Below the pieces are notes generated by a model. It searched no databases, was not told the origin of the DNA, and was given only the letters and a program-made list of their open reading frames with translations. From Haplosporangium gracile (lineage: Eukaryota > Mortierellomycota > Mortierellomycetes > Mortierellales > Mortierellaceae): 58,004 nt of DNA. A program made the translations under genes and the position numbers. How positions within the stretch are numbered: the first letter of the stretch is position 1; each line of letters opens with the position of its first letter. Positions 12,270 to 23,000 of the stretch are shown one piece after another. Location: positions 1 through 58,004 of the forward strand of contig JAAAUF010000132.1 of NCBI GenBank assembly GCA_015499985.1, written 5' to 3'.

Positions 12270-14152
12270 ATGTCGCTGGCAAGATCACACGCTCGAAAGA
12301 TGAAGCCTGCGCTCCATGTGCAACTCAACTCTGCACCGGCTAACTCGGCCTCACCTTCACCAGTACCTCTTTTGAATGTGCGTACCAGTCCTCTCCGTGA
12401 ACTTTTTTTTTTTTAGCGCTAAGGTTGCCTTTTTTCTCTCTTCCTTATCGCCAAACGACCTAACTGACTTTGTTTTGCCACTCTTTCTCTTCTTTCTACT
12501 TTTTAGTCAAGACCATTGATGGATTATCTGGAACGGAACCCAAGGGACCCCGCGCGCGAGAACCAGTTCTCGGCGGCTTCAGGAGTGGATCGCAATGCCC
12601 GATCGATGAGGGGAATTCCTGAAACCCCCAATGGCTCGCGGGGACCCGATCCATTGATGAACTACACCCTTCGTCCAGAGGACATGATAACGGTCAAAAA
12701 GCTGGGCGAGGGTTCGGCAGGAACAGTGAGCAAGGTCAAGCATGTGCCAACTGGATTCGTTATGGCACGAAAGGTATGATGCAGTTTTTGTTATTGCCCC
12801 GTTTTTATTTTGTTTGGTCAGTCCCCTGCCATTATCCACACCCCTCCTTGCGTCGTTCCTCTCCTCGTCTTCCCCCTTGCTATGGCTACAAGGAAGAAAA
12901 AGTCAATTTGCTTTTGTCTTTGTTCTGACCTTTGGATCTGACCCCTCTCTTTTTTTTTTCTTTTTCTCCCCTTGCCTGCCTTCCACTTCCCTTTGTTTGA
13001 TACGTTCGATTGTTCTTAATTGTTATAATGTCAGCATGTCCGCTGTGACCCAAACCCAGATTTTCAGAGGTTGCTGGAGCGAGAGTTGAAGACCTTGGAC
13101 CGGTGTCATTCACCATGGATCGTTACATTTTATGGCGCCTACATGGATGGAGACGAACTCGCCATCTGCATGGAATATTGCGAAGGAGGAAGCATGGAAT
13201 CGGTCTACAAGCGTGTCGCCGAAAAGGGCTCAAGCATCTCGGAGAACGTTTTGGGCAAGATTAGCGAGGCCGTTCTCAATGGTCTCGTGTATCTGCACAA
13301 GATGCACCATGTCATCCACCGAGGTATATACACACGTACCCAGCGTCTTTGTATCCAAGTGTCGTTGTGAAGAATTGGAAAAGTATCAGTGGACTAACTT
13401 GCCTCTTCATCTTCTCATTGATTTTTGTGCAACAGATTTGAAGCCGTCGAATATTGTAGTGACCATGGAGGGCAATATCAAGCTTTGCGATTTCGGTGTC
13501 AGTGGCGATCTGGTCAATTCTCTGGCAGAGACATTTGTTGGAACAAGTTATTACATGGCCGTAAGTTACTATTCTCACACTGTATACCCTTTGTTCGCAT
13601 AGCAAATTCCGTTGTTGTGGGATGCACCTTGAATGCATTCTAACGATGTGCTCCTCGTTATGATTTGAATAGCCTGAGCGTATTCAGGGTGGCAAATACC
13701 CCGTGCAGTCGGATGTCTGGTCGCTTGGACTGACGATGGTAGAGATTGCACAGATGAAGAACCCCTTTCCAAGCAACCTTGCGCCCTTTGAGCTGCTGCA
13801 TTACATTGTCAACCAGCCCGTGCCATCTCTACCAGAAGATGAACCGTGGTCTGCGGCATTCAGGGACTTTTTGAGTCAATGGTCAGTTTCCCAACATTGT
13901 TTTGAGCCTACTTCGTAATATCATCAATATTTTCAATCACTGCTTAACCTGTTTCCATTGTTGATATTGAAAACTATTAGCATGATCAAAGACTTTATGA
14001 AGAGACCTACGCCGGAGCAGATCATGGAGCACCGATTCATTGTGGAATCATCAATACGCACACCTGAGGATGTGAACATGCGAGCTTGGATCCGAGATGT
14101 ATGGGATTATGCCGACAGCGCTACGGAGCCATCAATCCCCCAAGCCATCTAG
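12270..14152 (+). CDS. MAP kinase kinase, Mkk1/2-like
   Basis: The 389-residue dual-specificity kinase is joined from six exons: 12270-12377, 12507-12773, 13035-13323, 13436-13560, 13673-13881 and 13981-14152. The kinase core has the Gly loop L102-GEGSAGTV, the catalytic Lys125 (VMARK), the catalytic loop H220-RDLKPSN, D240-FG and an APE box at 263-265 split by an intron. The activation segment carries S250 and T254 in the S-x3-T spacing of MAPKKs. GTSYYMAPERIQG and SDVWSLGLT resemble the cell-wall-integrity kinases Mkk1/2 more than Ste7 or Pbs2; this class call is tentative. Residues 9-19 ([11 protein letters not shown]) fit a MAPK docking site: basic residues followed by hydrophobic-x-hydrophobic. 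It would be activated by a MAPKKK and phosphorylate a MAPK in the cytoplasm. The N-terminal extension is short (about 96 residues). Confidence 0.93.
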
Positions 14153-16946
14153 TTCTTTCTTTTTAGCTTGTCTCTGCATCATTGTGCTCTTCCTTCTTCG
14201 CCAACGCTAGTGTGTTCTCAACTGAAGCAACGTTTTTTCTTTTGAAAATAACAACGATTTCTTGTATGTGTTGTCCATGTCAGATGACAGAAAGAGAAGA
14301 ATGTCGCTCGTGAAAAACGCGAGGTCCCTTGTTGTTTGTTATTCCCAAAAAAACGAGTCAGTGTCTGCTGTTCAAATGTCGCATCTCCGAGTGAAAAAAA
14401 TGACAACTCAGAAAAAATGGAGGAGGAGGACGAAATAGCTCTTTGACGCACATAGAAAGAATTGACAAGGACACACGATAAAGCAGGTGCTTGCACCTAA
14501 ACCATAAAAAAATAGCTTTTGGGGCAGGGCAACATAAGATCAATGCAGAGCTGGGCGCGGGAGGTAAAAAAAAGTTTCATGAAGAAGTATTTAAAGGGTC
14601 GCTTCGTTTTATTTTGACTCCCCTTTTCTCGCTCTTTTCTCCCCTTCCTCCGTGTTGTGGTGGTCTTGGCTTTACTCGTTCCTCCTCATTTCCCATTCCA
14701 CCTTCTTCCATTCACACTCATTCTCTCACTCTCACTCCTCATTCCGACAACATTCACCAAATCACTCTTCTCCTCAAACCTTTCTTTTTCACTTGACTAG
14801 TAGACCCTTCGCTCAATATATTCCCACCACTCAACACAGGTACGAGCCATAATTCCCAGGGCCCATTTTGACCCCTTTACATGTCTATGTTTTCCCACTG
14901 AAGCAAATCAAGCTATTCTGGTCCGTTGGGCTCCTATTCCGGCTGCCTGGCTTTTGCCACCATTTTTTTATCTATTTATTTATTTTTCTGTTTCTCATTA
15001 TTGTTTTTCAATGACCAGCTGAGAAGTGACTTGGCTTGTGACGGAAAAAACGGGAAGGGAGGGAAGGTAGAGTTTTCCTCTCCTTAAATTTTGCCACCAT
15101 TTTTTTTTTCTTTATTCTTTTTCGTGTTGTCTTGCATGACATGCAAGAAAGGCACAAAACTGAACAGCAGACAACGAGTAACTGTCTGGGGCATTAGGCG
15201 TGAGAGAGAGGGCGGGTATCTGTCTTTGTCATTAGCTCGTGAGAGGTACTCTTTTTTTTTCAATCAAAAACCGGTGATTAGGTGATTTTGAACGGGCTGG
15301 ACTGATTTTACCACAATCAACATCAACAAAACACAAAAAGACAAAATGTGCGAGTGGGGGGAAAAAAAAAAAAAAAAAGGATCGATTGCTGCAAAGTGGT
15401 CATGGTAGTGCTCTCTTTTTCTTGTTCGTTTTTGAACTCCAGACTTTTGTGCGTGTGCACCCTGAAAGAAAATCAACTTGACAAGTGTCTTTTGTCTCTG
15501 TGTCTTGCTGCAGCCCTGTTTGTGCTTAGCAACAGCAACAGCAACCAACAACAACCAGCCAACAACTATCCCCGCCCTTCCTTCCTCTGTTTTTGTTTGT
15601 GTGTGTGCTCTAGCACCTAGGTCAATATCTGCTCTCTCATTGTCCCTGTCTCTCTACCACTCCCCTCCCTCTCTTTCTCCCACTACTCATTCTACCCTCA
15701 CTCACTCTAACTGCTTTTTGTTGCTGTTGTTGATGCTCTGCTCAGTCACTACCCCTTCCTTCCTTTCCCTTTTCTCACTCTCATTCTCTCTCCTCTCCTC
15801 TCCTCCTTTCCCCCTTTTTAGCAGGACAAACTGCATTTTTTTCTGTCCAAGGTTCGAACCCTTTGTCTCATCATGCTATTGTTTTTTCTTCCACTCCCTC
15901 CTTCTATTTCTACTAAGTGCTAAGCGGTCTTAGTGAGTGAGTGAATGTGTTATGATTGTGGCGGCCCTTCCCTTTCCGAGGGGGGCTCAATCTCTTTTCT
16001 GGCACACGTTCTCCCTTCTTTTTGCCTATTGTTTAAAGCTGCTTCGTTCTGTGTGTCTGGAGGGCTGTCTCTTTATTTCCGTCCGTTGCACTTCTCAACT
16101 TTTTATTCTTACCTTGTTGTTCCCAGCTTCCCACTCTTCATCTGTTTTCTTTTTCTAGCTTCATTCACTTCCCATCCCCATTCCTTCTTTTACTTCCCTC
16201 GGAAAAAGAAGAATACATATATCCTTTGACTGTCCCTCCTCTTTCCCCTTCCTGTCTTTCTCATCTCCCGTTCACACGTCTCACTGTCCTCCTCATCCTC
16301 TGTCTCCCCGACCAAACCACCCCTTTTCCCCAGAGGTTCGCTTCCTCCACCAACTTTGTCATAAAAATTACAATTTCTCTTCAGCCTCGATAGTCTTCAA
16401 TTGCTTCCTGCTGCTAACAGCTCTTCTCCTTTCTCTTGCCCTCTTTCACTCTTCGCCTTTTCCCTTCCCTTTCTCTGTTCTCCCCGACTATGCCAACTTG
16501 GTCGTGCGATTCAGAAAAAAAAATCAAATAGATTGACAATTCATCACAAACATACACCGATTCAGCTTCCCTCCCTACCAACTCGCCATTCCTGGGCGAC
16601 ACTCAACTCGTCAACTCGAAAGGGAGTGTCTAGCGGGTGGGAACATTCCTAGAACAACCTTTTTACAGGAGAGCAAGGTACCCGCAAAGAAAGAGAAAGA
16701 GAAATACTACGTGAAGCCTTTTATCAAGATGAAGCATATTCGATCCTTTTATTCAATGTATATCTGTATAATCTGGTTCTTTTTTTTCACACTCCTCTGA
16801 CGCTCTTGCTTTTCCACCTTCGCCTTTTCCTTTCGTGCTTTTGATGTCATTGGGAACTCCAGCTCTCTTCTTTTTTTTTCAATTGTCTTCGAGACAGTGA
16901 ACACACCCATCTATCTATATCGCTATCGGACCCACGATCTGCCGTC
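14153..16946 (+). other. 2.8 kb upstream of the PHD gene, possible long 5' leader
   Basis: After the MAPKK 3' end, a TATTTAAA at 14589-14596 is followed by C/T-rich sequence from about 14610 to 14840 and a donor-like site (CACAG|GTACGAG near 14839-14846). More C/T-rich tracts run from 15600 to 16900, and an acceptor-like GAGACAG sits about 50 nt before the start codon of the PHD gene. This fits a transcription start near 14.6 kb with a large intron in the 5' UTR, but the reading is inferred. A homopolymer A-run lies at 15361-15378. I see no protein-coding exon. Confidence 0.35.
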
Positions 16947-19900
16947 ATGTCCTCCAATGTTGCTCGCCATGCACCCGTGAAATCGGAGACAAAGAGATCT
17001 AAGCGGCTTTTGGCCAGCACACGCAAGAGCAGACAGCAACGGGAAAACATTGAAAACACCCTGTCTACGTCCCTCTCCTCAGAGACCCTTGCAAACCTCC
17101 CTATTCAGAAACAGTCCACTCAGATCAGAAAGCGGCTTTTAACAGAATGCCAGTCTAACGCCGCCTTGACCCCTGGAGATCGATTATCCAATAAGCGACA
17201 AAAGCTACTCCTCGATGATCCCCCTCGACCCGACTCCGTTGCTTTTGCTTCTTCCGTTCCTCCTCTCCATCGCACCCTTTCCGACAAGTCCTCCTACCTC
17301 AATCAAGCCCCCCTGCACGAACTCAGCCCCGATGCAAAGTCCCACTCCACCCTGGCCCTCTGGAAACGACCCCCTCAGCTTTGTCGCACTACTTCCGACA
17401 GCGATGCCGATGCTGATGACGAGGACGATCCGCTTCAAAGGACTGCCTCTCCGGCCAGCAAGCTCCAAGCATTGCCTCAGAGCCTTGCAATGTCCTCCAA
17501 AGAGGATCATCATACCCTTTTAACTTTCAAGGACAATCTGCAGCCAATCCAGGAAGTCAACAAGACCTTCAAGCAGAGTCCATCGCTCCCCAGTCACCAG
17601 CCCCTCTTGTCCATGGATGATGAACTCTTTGGGAGCGACACCACCTTAACCAGCCCCGAGGACGATTCTGATGATGATGTCACCGGACATTCACATACTA
17701 CAACCAAGGTTAAGCGTACTCGCTCAACCAAGCGCGAGGTGCCCTTTTCCATCAGGACCCGTAGCAAGAAGGCCGCCTCTTCGACTGTCGCATCACAAAG
17801 CAACATCGAATCCAACAAAAGCAATCCCTCCACGAACGATGTATCGTCATTACCTCAGATTCAGAGCCTCGTCGAACAACCTGCCCCTGAGCTGGTCGTC
17901 GGTCCTGTAGTATCAATTGCTCCGATGTCACTGATGGTCCGCATTCTCGAAGGCAGAAAGAGGCCCACGGAGGCTGAACTAGATGAGGACGAGGCAGATT
18001 TTTCAGATGACGCGCAACCTGAGATGTCTGCTGTCATTGCGCCCCTTCCCCTCAAGACTGAATCTCCTCTCGCACCCGTTCCTTTGGATGATGTTTCGCT
18101 CAACGCCACTATTGTGGAGTCACTCCTCAAAGATATCTACACAGCCGTTTGTTCCCCAAGCGGGGACTCGTCTTCTTCTACTCGCGCCACTGCCCCTGTC
18201 GCAGCGACTGAGGATCATGTCTTTGCTATGCCAACTCTGCCAGTCCTTCGAAGAAATCAAAGCTACTCATCGAGCCGAGCCAAATCTCCGAGGTCAGCAG
18301 ATCTAAACGATCGACCCAAAACCAGGCAGTATGCTTCTCGGCAGCCCAGTCGCACCATGCCCCATCCTCGTTTGTTTCAAACTTGCCGTGACATCATGTC
18401 ACGATCGGGCTCTGATCGCCATCTGGCCGACATCCAGTCGATCTCGTTGGTGCTCAAGCATTCGCTCGAGCAGAGTATGCGCAAGATCCAGGACGCCGCC
18501 GCGGAAGTTCAGGCTAAGTCGGAGACGAATGCGGAGCCCAAGATGGGCTCGGTGGACATGCAAGCCTGGGGTGCTGTCATAGGCAACGGCAAAGGCCTTT
18601 TCCGTGAATCGCCACGCAGGCAGCGGGAGATTGAACGGATCGCTGAGAGACGGAATCTCGTTGAAGAGACATATCGTGCTTTGGACTTTTCGCCGCCTCC
18701 TCCCGGCTGGGACAAGTCATCCCAGGTGATTTTAGAGAAGCTTACTCCTGAAAAGAGTCCTCCCAAGACGCGGAGCGGTAAGGCTAAGAAGCGTTGGCCC
18801 AGCGAACTTGACAACACTCTTGGATGCGATTACTGTCGCAAGACTTACATGGATCAAGCTGGATTAGCGTACCACATGGAGCGATGCACCATGGCACAGA
18901 TGGTAAGATTGTCGATGTAATTTTATTTACAGCAAGGAGATGGCTTTTTGTTATTGTCCACATGTTTAACCTGCATTATCACCCTTTTTTACTCCTTTTT
19001 TTCCCTTCATAGCAAACATCGATTGCCACCGATATGGATGGCGATTCGACGTCATCAGAAACAGAAGATCAACGGATGGCGCGATCCCCTACGGCCCTAC
19101 TTGAGAAGAAGGCAGGACTCAAAATCATGGAGGAGATCTCGGAGAACGACGACGAGGAGGAAGAAGATGAAGACGGCGATGAGGAAGGCATCATAATGTG
19201 TGTATGTGGATCCAAGGAGGATGAAGGCGCCATGGTACAATGCGATAAGTGCGAGGTATGGCTCCATCTTGAGTGCCTCGACCTTTCGGAGGATGACGTC
19301 CCTGAAGAATACTTTTGCCCGACATGCCAAGGTCTGCCCACACCAAGCACCGGCGGAAAGTCTTTCAGACACATCCTCGCCAAGGCCTCTGAGAAGTCTC
19401 GTAGCCAGACGAAAGCCGGTCGACCTCGCCGTCAACTGGAAAGCCAGGGAGCTGTGTCGGCCAAGGGTAGCCGTCGAGTTGCTCGACCCAAGCCAGTCCC
19501 TCATTGGATGCACGTTCGACAGGACATCAAGATTGAGGCCGACAGCGACACCGAAGACACTTACTTGACAGGTACAGATGAGGATGAGAGTCAGCATTCA
19601 CGGGAGAGCATGGGTTCACCTCAAGTGACCCTGAACCATGACTGGATGTCTGTCGGTCAAGGCTCTGGGAGCATTCTGGGGTACGACAGCGAGTACATGA
19701 ATACATTGTTTGGTGGTTCCTCAGCTCATACGGTCTTCAAGAAGTCAAAGGCCCCCGCTCTGATGCTGGGTGGAGCTTCAAGCCAAGTGGGGCAAGAGGA
19801 GTTGACGAACAATCTCTTGTCGACTGATCTTGATCCCAAAGACCATGAGAAGATTGACTTTCCTGGAGCATCCAATCGTCACACGGACATGGGAGCTAGC

Positions 19901-20538
19901 TTTGGCTCGGACCCGCTCTTTGACCAAGGCTATCTCGGTGTCGATTCCCAGCCTTCCAGCCAGAATCTAGGCTCGGACGATACCATCGACTCCGACGGGT
20001 AATAATTAACTGTTACTGCAATGTGTGAGCTCTAATATCTGCTGTGACCGAGTATTGGCGCTAACTGATGTTACTTTTTTCTTTCTGTTTTCTCGCCCTA
20101 GTTTAAGAACCCCAATTGACCTTTGGCGCGACACTGATCAAGGTAGTCAATGGGTGTCGAACAACTTTGGGGAGGTTATTTCGGAGAGAGCAGCTGAGTT
20201 TGCTCTCGAAAGCAGTGCTTCTGTGAGCTCAGAGTACAAGAGCACAGCTGTGGTCGTGGGACTAGAACATTACCCCGACCTTCTCACGAACAATGTGATC
20301 GACTGGTATTGCGGCCAAGATCAGCATCGTGCCGATAACTTTGACATTGATGGTGAGAATTGCTACTTAAGTTGGATGAACCACTTGCGCCACTCTTTTC
20401 CAGTACTTGCTCGTCCTCCGTCCCTTTAATATTTGAAATCCGTGTTAATTCTAAACCTTCCTTTTGTTTGTCTCTTTTGCATGACTTGTGATAGGCCTTA
20501 TTGATCTGGAAGCTGTATCGACCTTCGAGGAGAACTAA
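16947..20538 (+). CDS. PHD-finger protein with an added C2HC finger
   Basis: The 1078-residue protein comes from four exons: 16947-18902, 19013-19998, 20102-20352 and 20495-20538. Residues 1-600 are Ser/Pro-rich with acidic clusters and basic patches (SNKRQK, TRSKKA) that look like nuclear localisation signals. A C2HC finger lies at C627-x2-C630-x12-H643-x3-C647, followed by an acidic run. A PHD finger follows: C715-x-C717-x11-C729-x2-C732-x4-H737-x2-C740-x13-C754-x2-C757. Its QCDKCEVWLHLEC core, with W735, is typical of PHD fingers that read methylated histone H3 Lys4, as in the Set3/MLL5 group. No SET domain follows; the C-terminal 320 residues are Ser/Asp/Gly-rich. I infer a nuclear chromatin reader. 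The last coding exon is only 44 nt. The start follows a C/T-rich leader and is the first ATG of the frame. Confidence 0.85.
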
Positions 20539-20950
20539 CAAGCTTCCCCGTCTCTCAATGACACTCCTGCATATGGCTACCGGTGTGTCACCATATTGTC
20601 CTATCGCAATTTTATTTCAGACTTTCATGAACTGTTGCTCTCTGATGCATTTTTTTTTTCATTGCTTCGTCTCTTTTGTTCCACCTTCCCAACTTTTTTA
20701 CTCATTTACCATTCCATTATCCATATTTTTTTCTTTGCTTTTGTACCATTTTTCCCCTCTCATTCTTTTTCTCAGCTGTAATTTAACCCCTCTTTCGTTT
20801 TGCTATACCTTTTCTTCTGATCTTTTTTTCATTTAATACCTGCAAGAAAGTTTCCTTTGCTCAGTCCCCTTCTCGATCCCTTCTCAGTCCCTCTTCTCAT
20901 TCTGTACATCCTCCCTTTTTATTTTTTATTTTCTTTTCTTTGTCTTTTTT

Positions 20951-20984
20951 NNNNNNNNNAAAAAAAAAAAAAAAAAAAAAAAAA
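20951..20984. other. Assembly gap (9 N) joined to a poly-A run
   Basis: Nine N at 20951-20959 follow a T-run and are followed by about 25 A. The N run is unresolved assembly; its true length is unknown. The T-to-A arrangement suggests a homopolymer or hairpin that stopped sequencing. Confidence 0.95.
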
Positions 20985-22555
20985 CACGAAAAAAATTGCG
21001 CCTGTTGCGCGCGCTCTGATTGGCTACAAACGCATACTTCCTAATTAGGAAGGTCTTTGTCGCGTCGAAACTCAATCCTGTGCGGTATCAGAACAAAGGG
21101 AAGGACGATGTGGGTGATCAAAATGTGAGAGCCATTGAACAAAAATGTCCAACCGTTTTATATTTTCTTTCGCCTTCCTTTATCCCCTGTCCCGCCCTTT
21201 CTTCTTCTCATTTTGAAGTGTTGATCGTGCCACCTTCTTTACTTACTTCTTTTTTTCTTTCCTTGATGTCTTTTCTCGTCCAGTCATAAAGGTTAGAAGC
21301 TCTCAAAAGGGATCATGCACTACTAGTGTGTCAGTATGTCGCGTTTTGTTTTTGTAAAGGTGGAGGCCAAAAGAAAAGAGAAAGCGAAAGCGAAAGGGAA
21401 AGAAGTTGAACAGGACTAAAATACAGCCTTAGACAGGGGATTATGACCTATAACATGTTGTCGTGATAGTGGCAATGCGCAAGCAACAAAGAAGGTGAAT
21501 AATAAGAATGATGCACTTGGCCGAGAATAGATTACATGATTAATGGACTTGACCATGGTTTATTATTTGTCTGCCAAAAGAGTTCAACAATGTGTTGACT
21601 TATTGCAAGGTTAAGATGGATCGATTCTCAAACCAGGGGAAAGGAAAGAATGAGAGAAGAAGAACCATGCTTGACTATTGGTTATTTTTTTAAGGCGTTA
21701 TATCGTTGAACAAATGAATAATGCATGGGAGGAAGGCAGAGAATTCACATGCTGGATATCATATTGAGCTATATGGAATTCTGAAAGTGGTCGGGGAGTC
21801 ATGGTGACTGAGCATATTCTGTAAATCAAATAGGATCAGTTGAAAAACCTAGAAGACAATAAAAGCTGTCGTACCCGAGATGGATCCGCCTGTCTGGCGA
21901 CCAGCCGCTTTCGTCCTTTTTTCGCCATTGCGTTCTTCATCAGGATGGATCGTTGGGGTTTCTTTCATACAGGCACTTTTCTCCTTTTTTTTCTATCCGA
22001 GGGGGGGATTCTTAGGGAGACTTATTCCTTTTCCTTAACGACTTTTGATACTTGTTTTTTGTGTAGGAAATAATTGTGCGAGAAATAGGGGTAAGGAATG
22101 ATAGAGAAGGAGGAGAGAGGACGGAAAAGAAAGATGGTTCAGGGATCGAGTGAGCGCGAGGTACTTTTTTAACTTTTTTTTGTTACGAGTTTGAAGAGAT
22201 AGCTACTGTCGGGAGTGGGTAGAGGATGAGAATGTATGAAAGGAGCGAGGTATGGGAATGAAATGGATCGATCTCCTGCTTGGAAGGTTTATTTCATGTT
22301 TTTGGAGGCGATAATATTTTAGTACTATGCTTTTTGTTGTTGATGCTGTGTATATTTTTCCTTTTATTGTATTCACTGCCGCTTCTATTTTCCTCGTGCT
22401 TGATGGCTTTTTTATTCTCTCACACTGGCTTTTCACCAGCCCTTACCAGGGTTTCTTATCATTCGCTTTTCACCTCATGTACTGCTCCCAGTAAAAGAGG
22501 CCAAGCCAGGCACAGCTGCAACAATAACCCCCTCCACAAGCAGAAGGAAGAAGAG

Positions 22556-22561
22556 TATAAG
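22556..22561 (+). promoter_or_regulatory. Candidate TATA box for zinc-finger gene A
   Basis: TATAAG, followed immediately by the start of a C/T-rich leader that runs about 440 nt to the start codon at 23001. Position and context fit a core promoter; there is no direct evidence. Confidence 0.35.
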
Positions 22562-23000
22562 AACGCCTCTCTCCACGAGTAATTTCTCCCCCCTCAGTTT
22601 TGAGATTTTCTTCCTTCCCCGTTCAGCCATCATTTCCGTTGATCCACTCCATCTCCTCCCTCTTCCTTTCTCGTTCATCACCTTCTCTTCTCTCTCATTT
22701 TGCTTCCTTACAGCACAGCGCATTTATTCCCCACTCAGCATTCCACTCAAACCACGCAGCACTAAACCCAACCTGCAAGGACTTTGCCCTCCTCATCTTC
22801 CATCATTTTTTTTCCTCTTACTCGTCCCATTCCGTTTGTTCCCACACGCATCTTATCATCATATACCACTCTGCGAGCGTCTTTCCTTTCTCCTCTTCCT
22901 CACCTTTAGTCCCTCTCACCTCTCCACGCAGCCATCTCTTTCTTTCTCTCTACTATCCAAACAACGACCACCCTTTTCATTCACTCCTCATCATTTTGAG

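Larger units (their letters stand above)
20539..23000. other. Intergenic region between the PHD gene and zinc-finger gene A
   Basis: It holds the PHD-gene 3' UTR, an N gap with a poly-A tract, AT-rich sequence at 21300-22400, and a C/T-rich leader from about 22570 to 23000 that belongs to zinc-finger gene A. I see no gene. Confidence 0.6.

Noticed and set aside
15845..15862. A T-arm-like AAGGTTCGAACCCTT that could mark a tRNA
   Set aside because: No acceptor stem, anticodon arm or D-arm can be placed around it on either strand.
22836..23000. Upstream extension of zinc-finger gene A by 55 residues
   Set aside because: The extra stretch is C/T-rich and matches the leader sequences of other genes here; the ATG at 23001 begins normal coding sequence.
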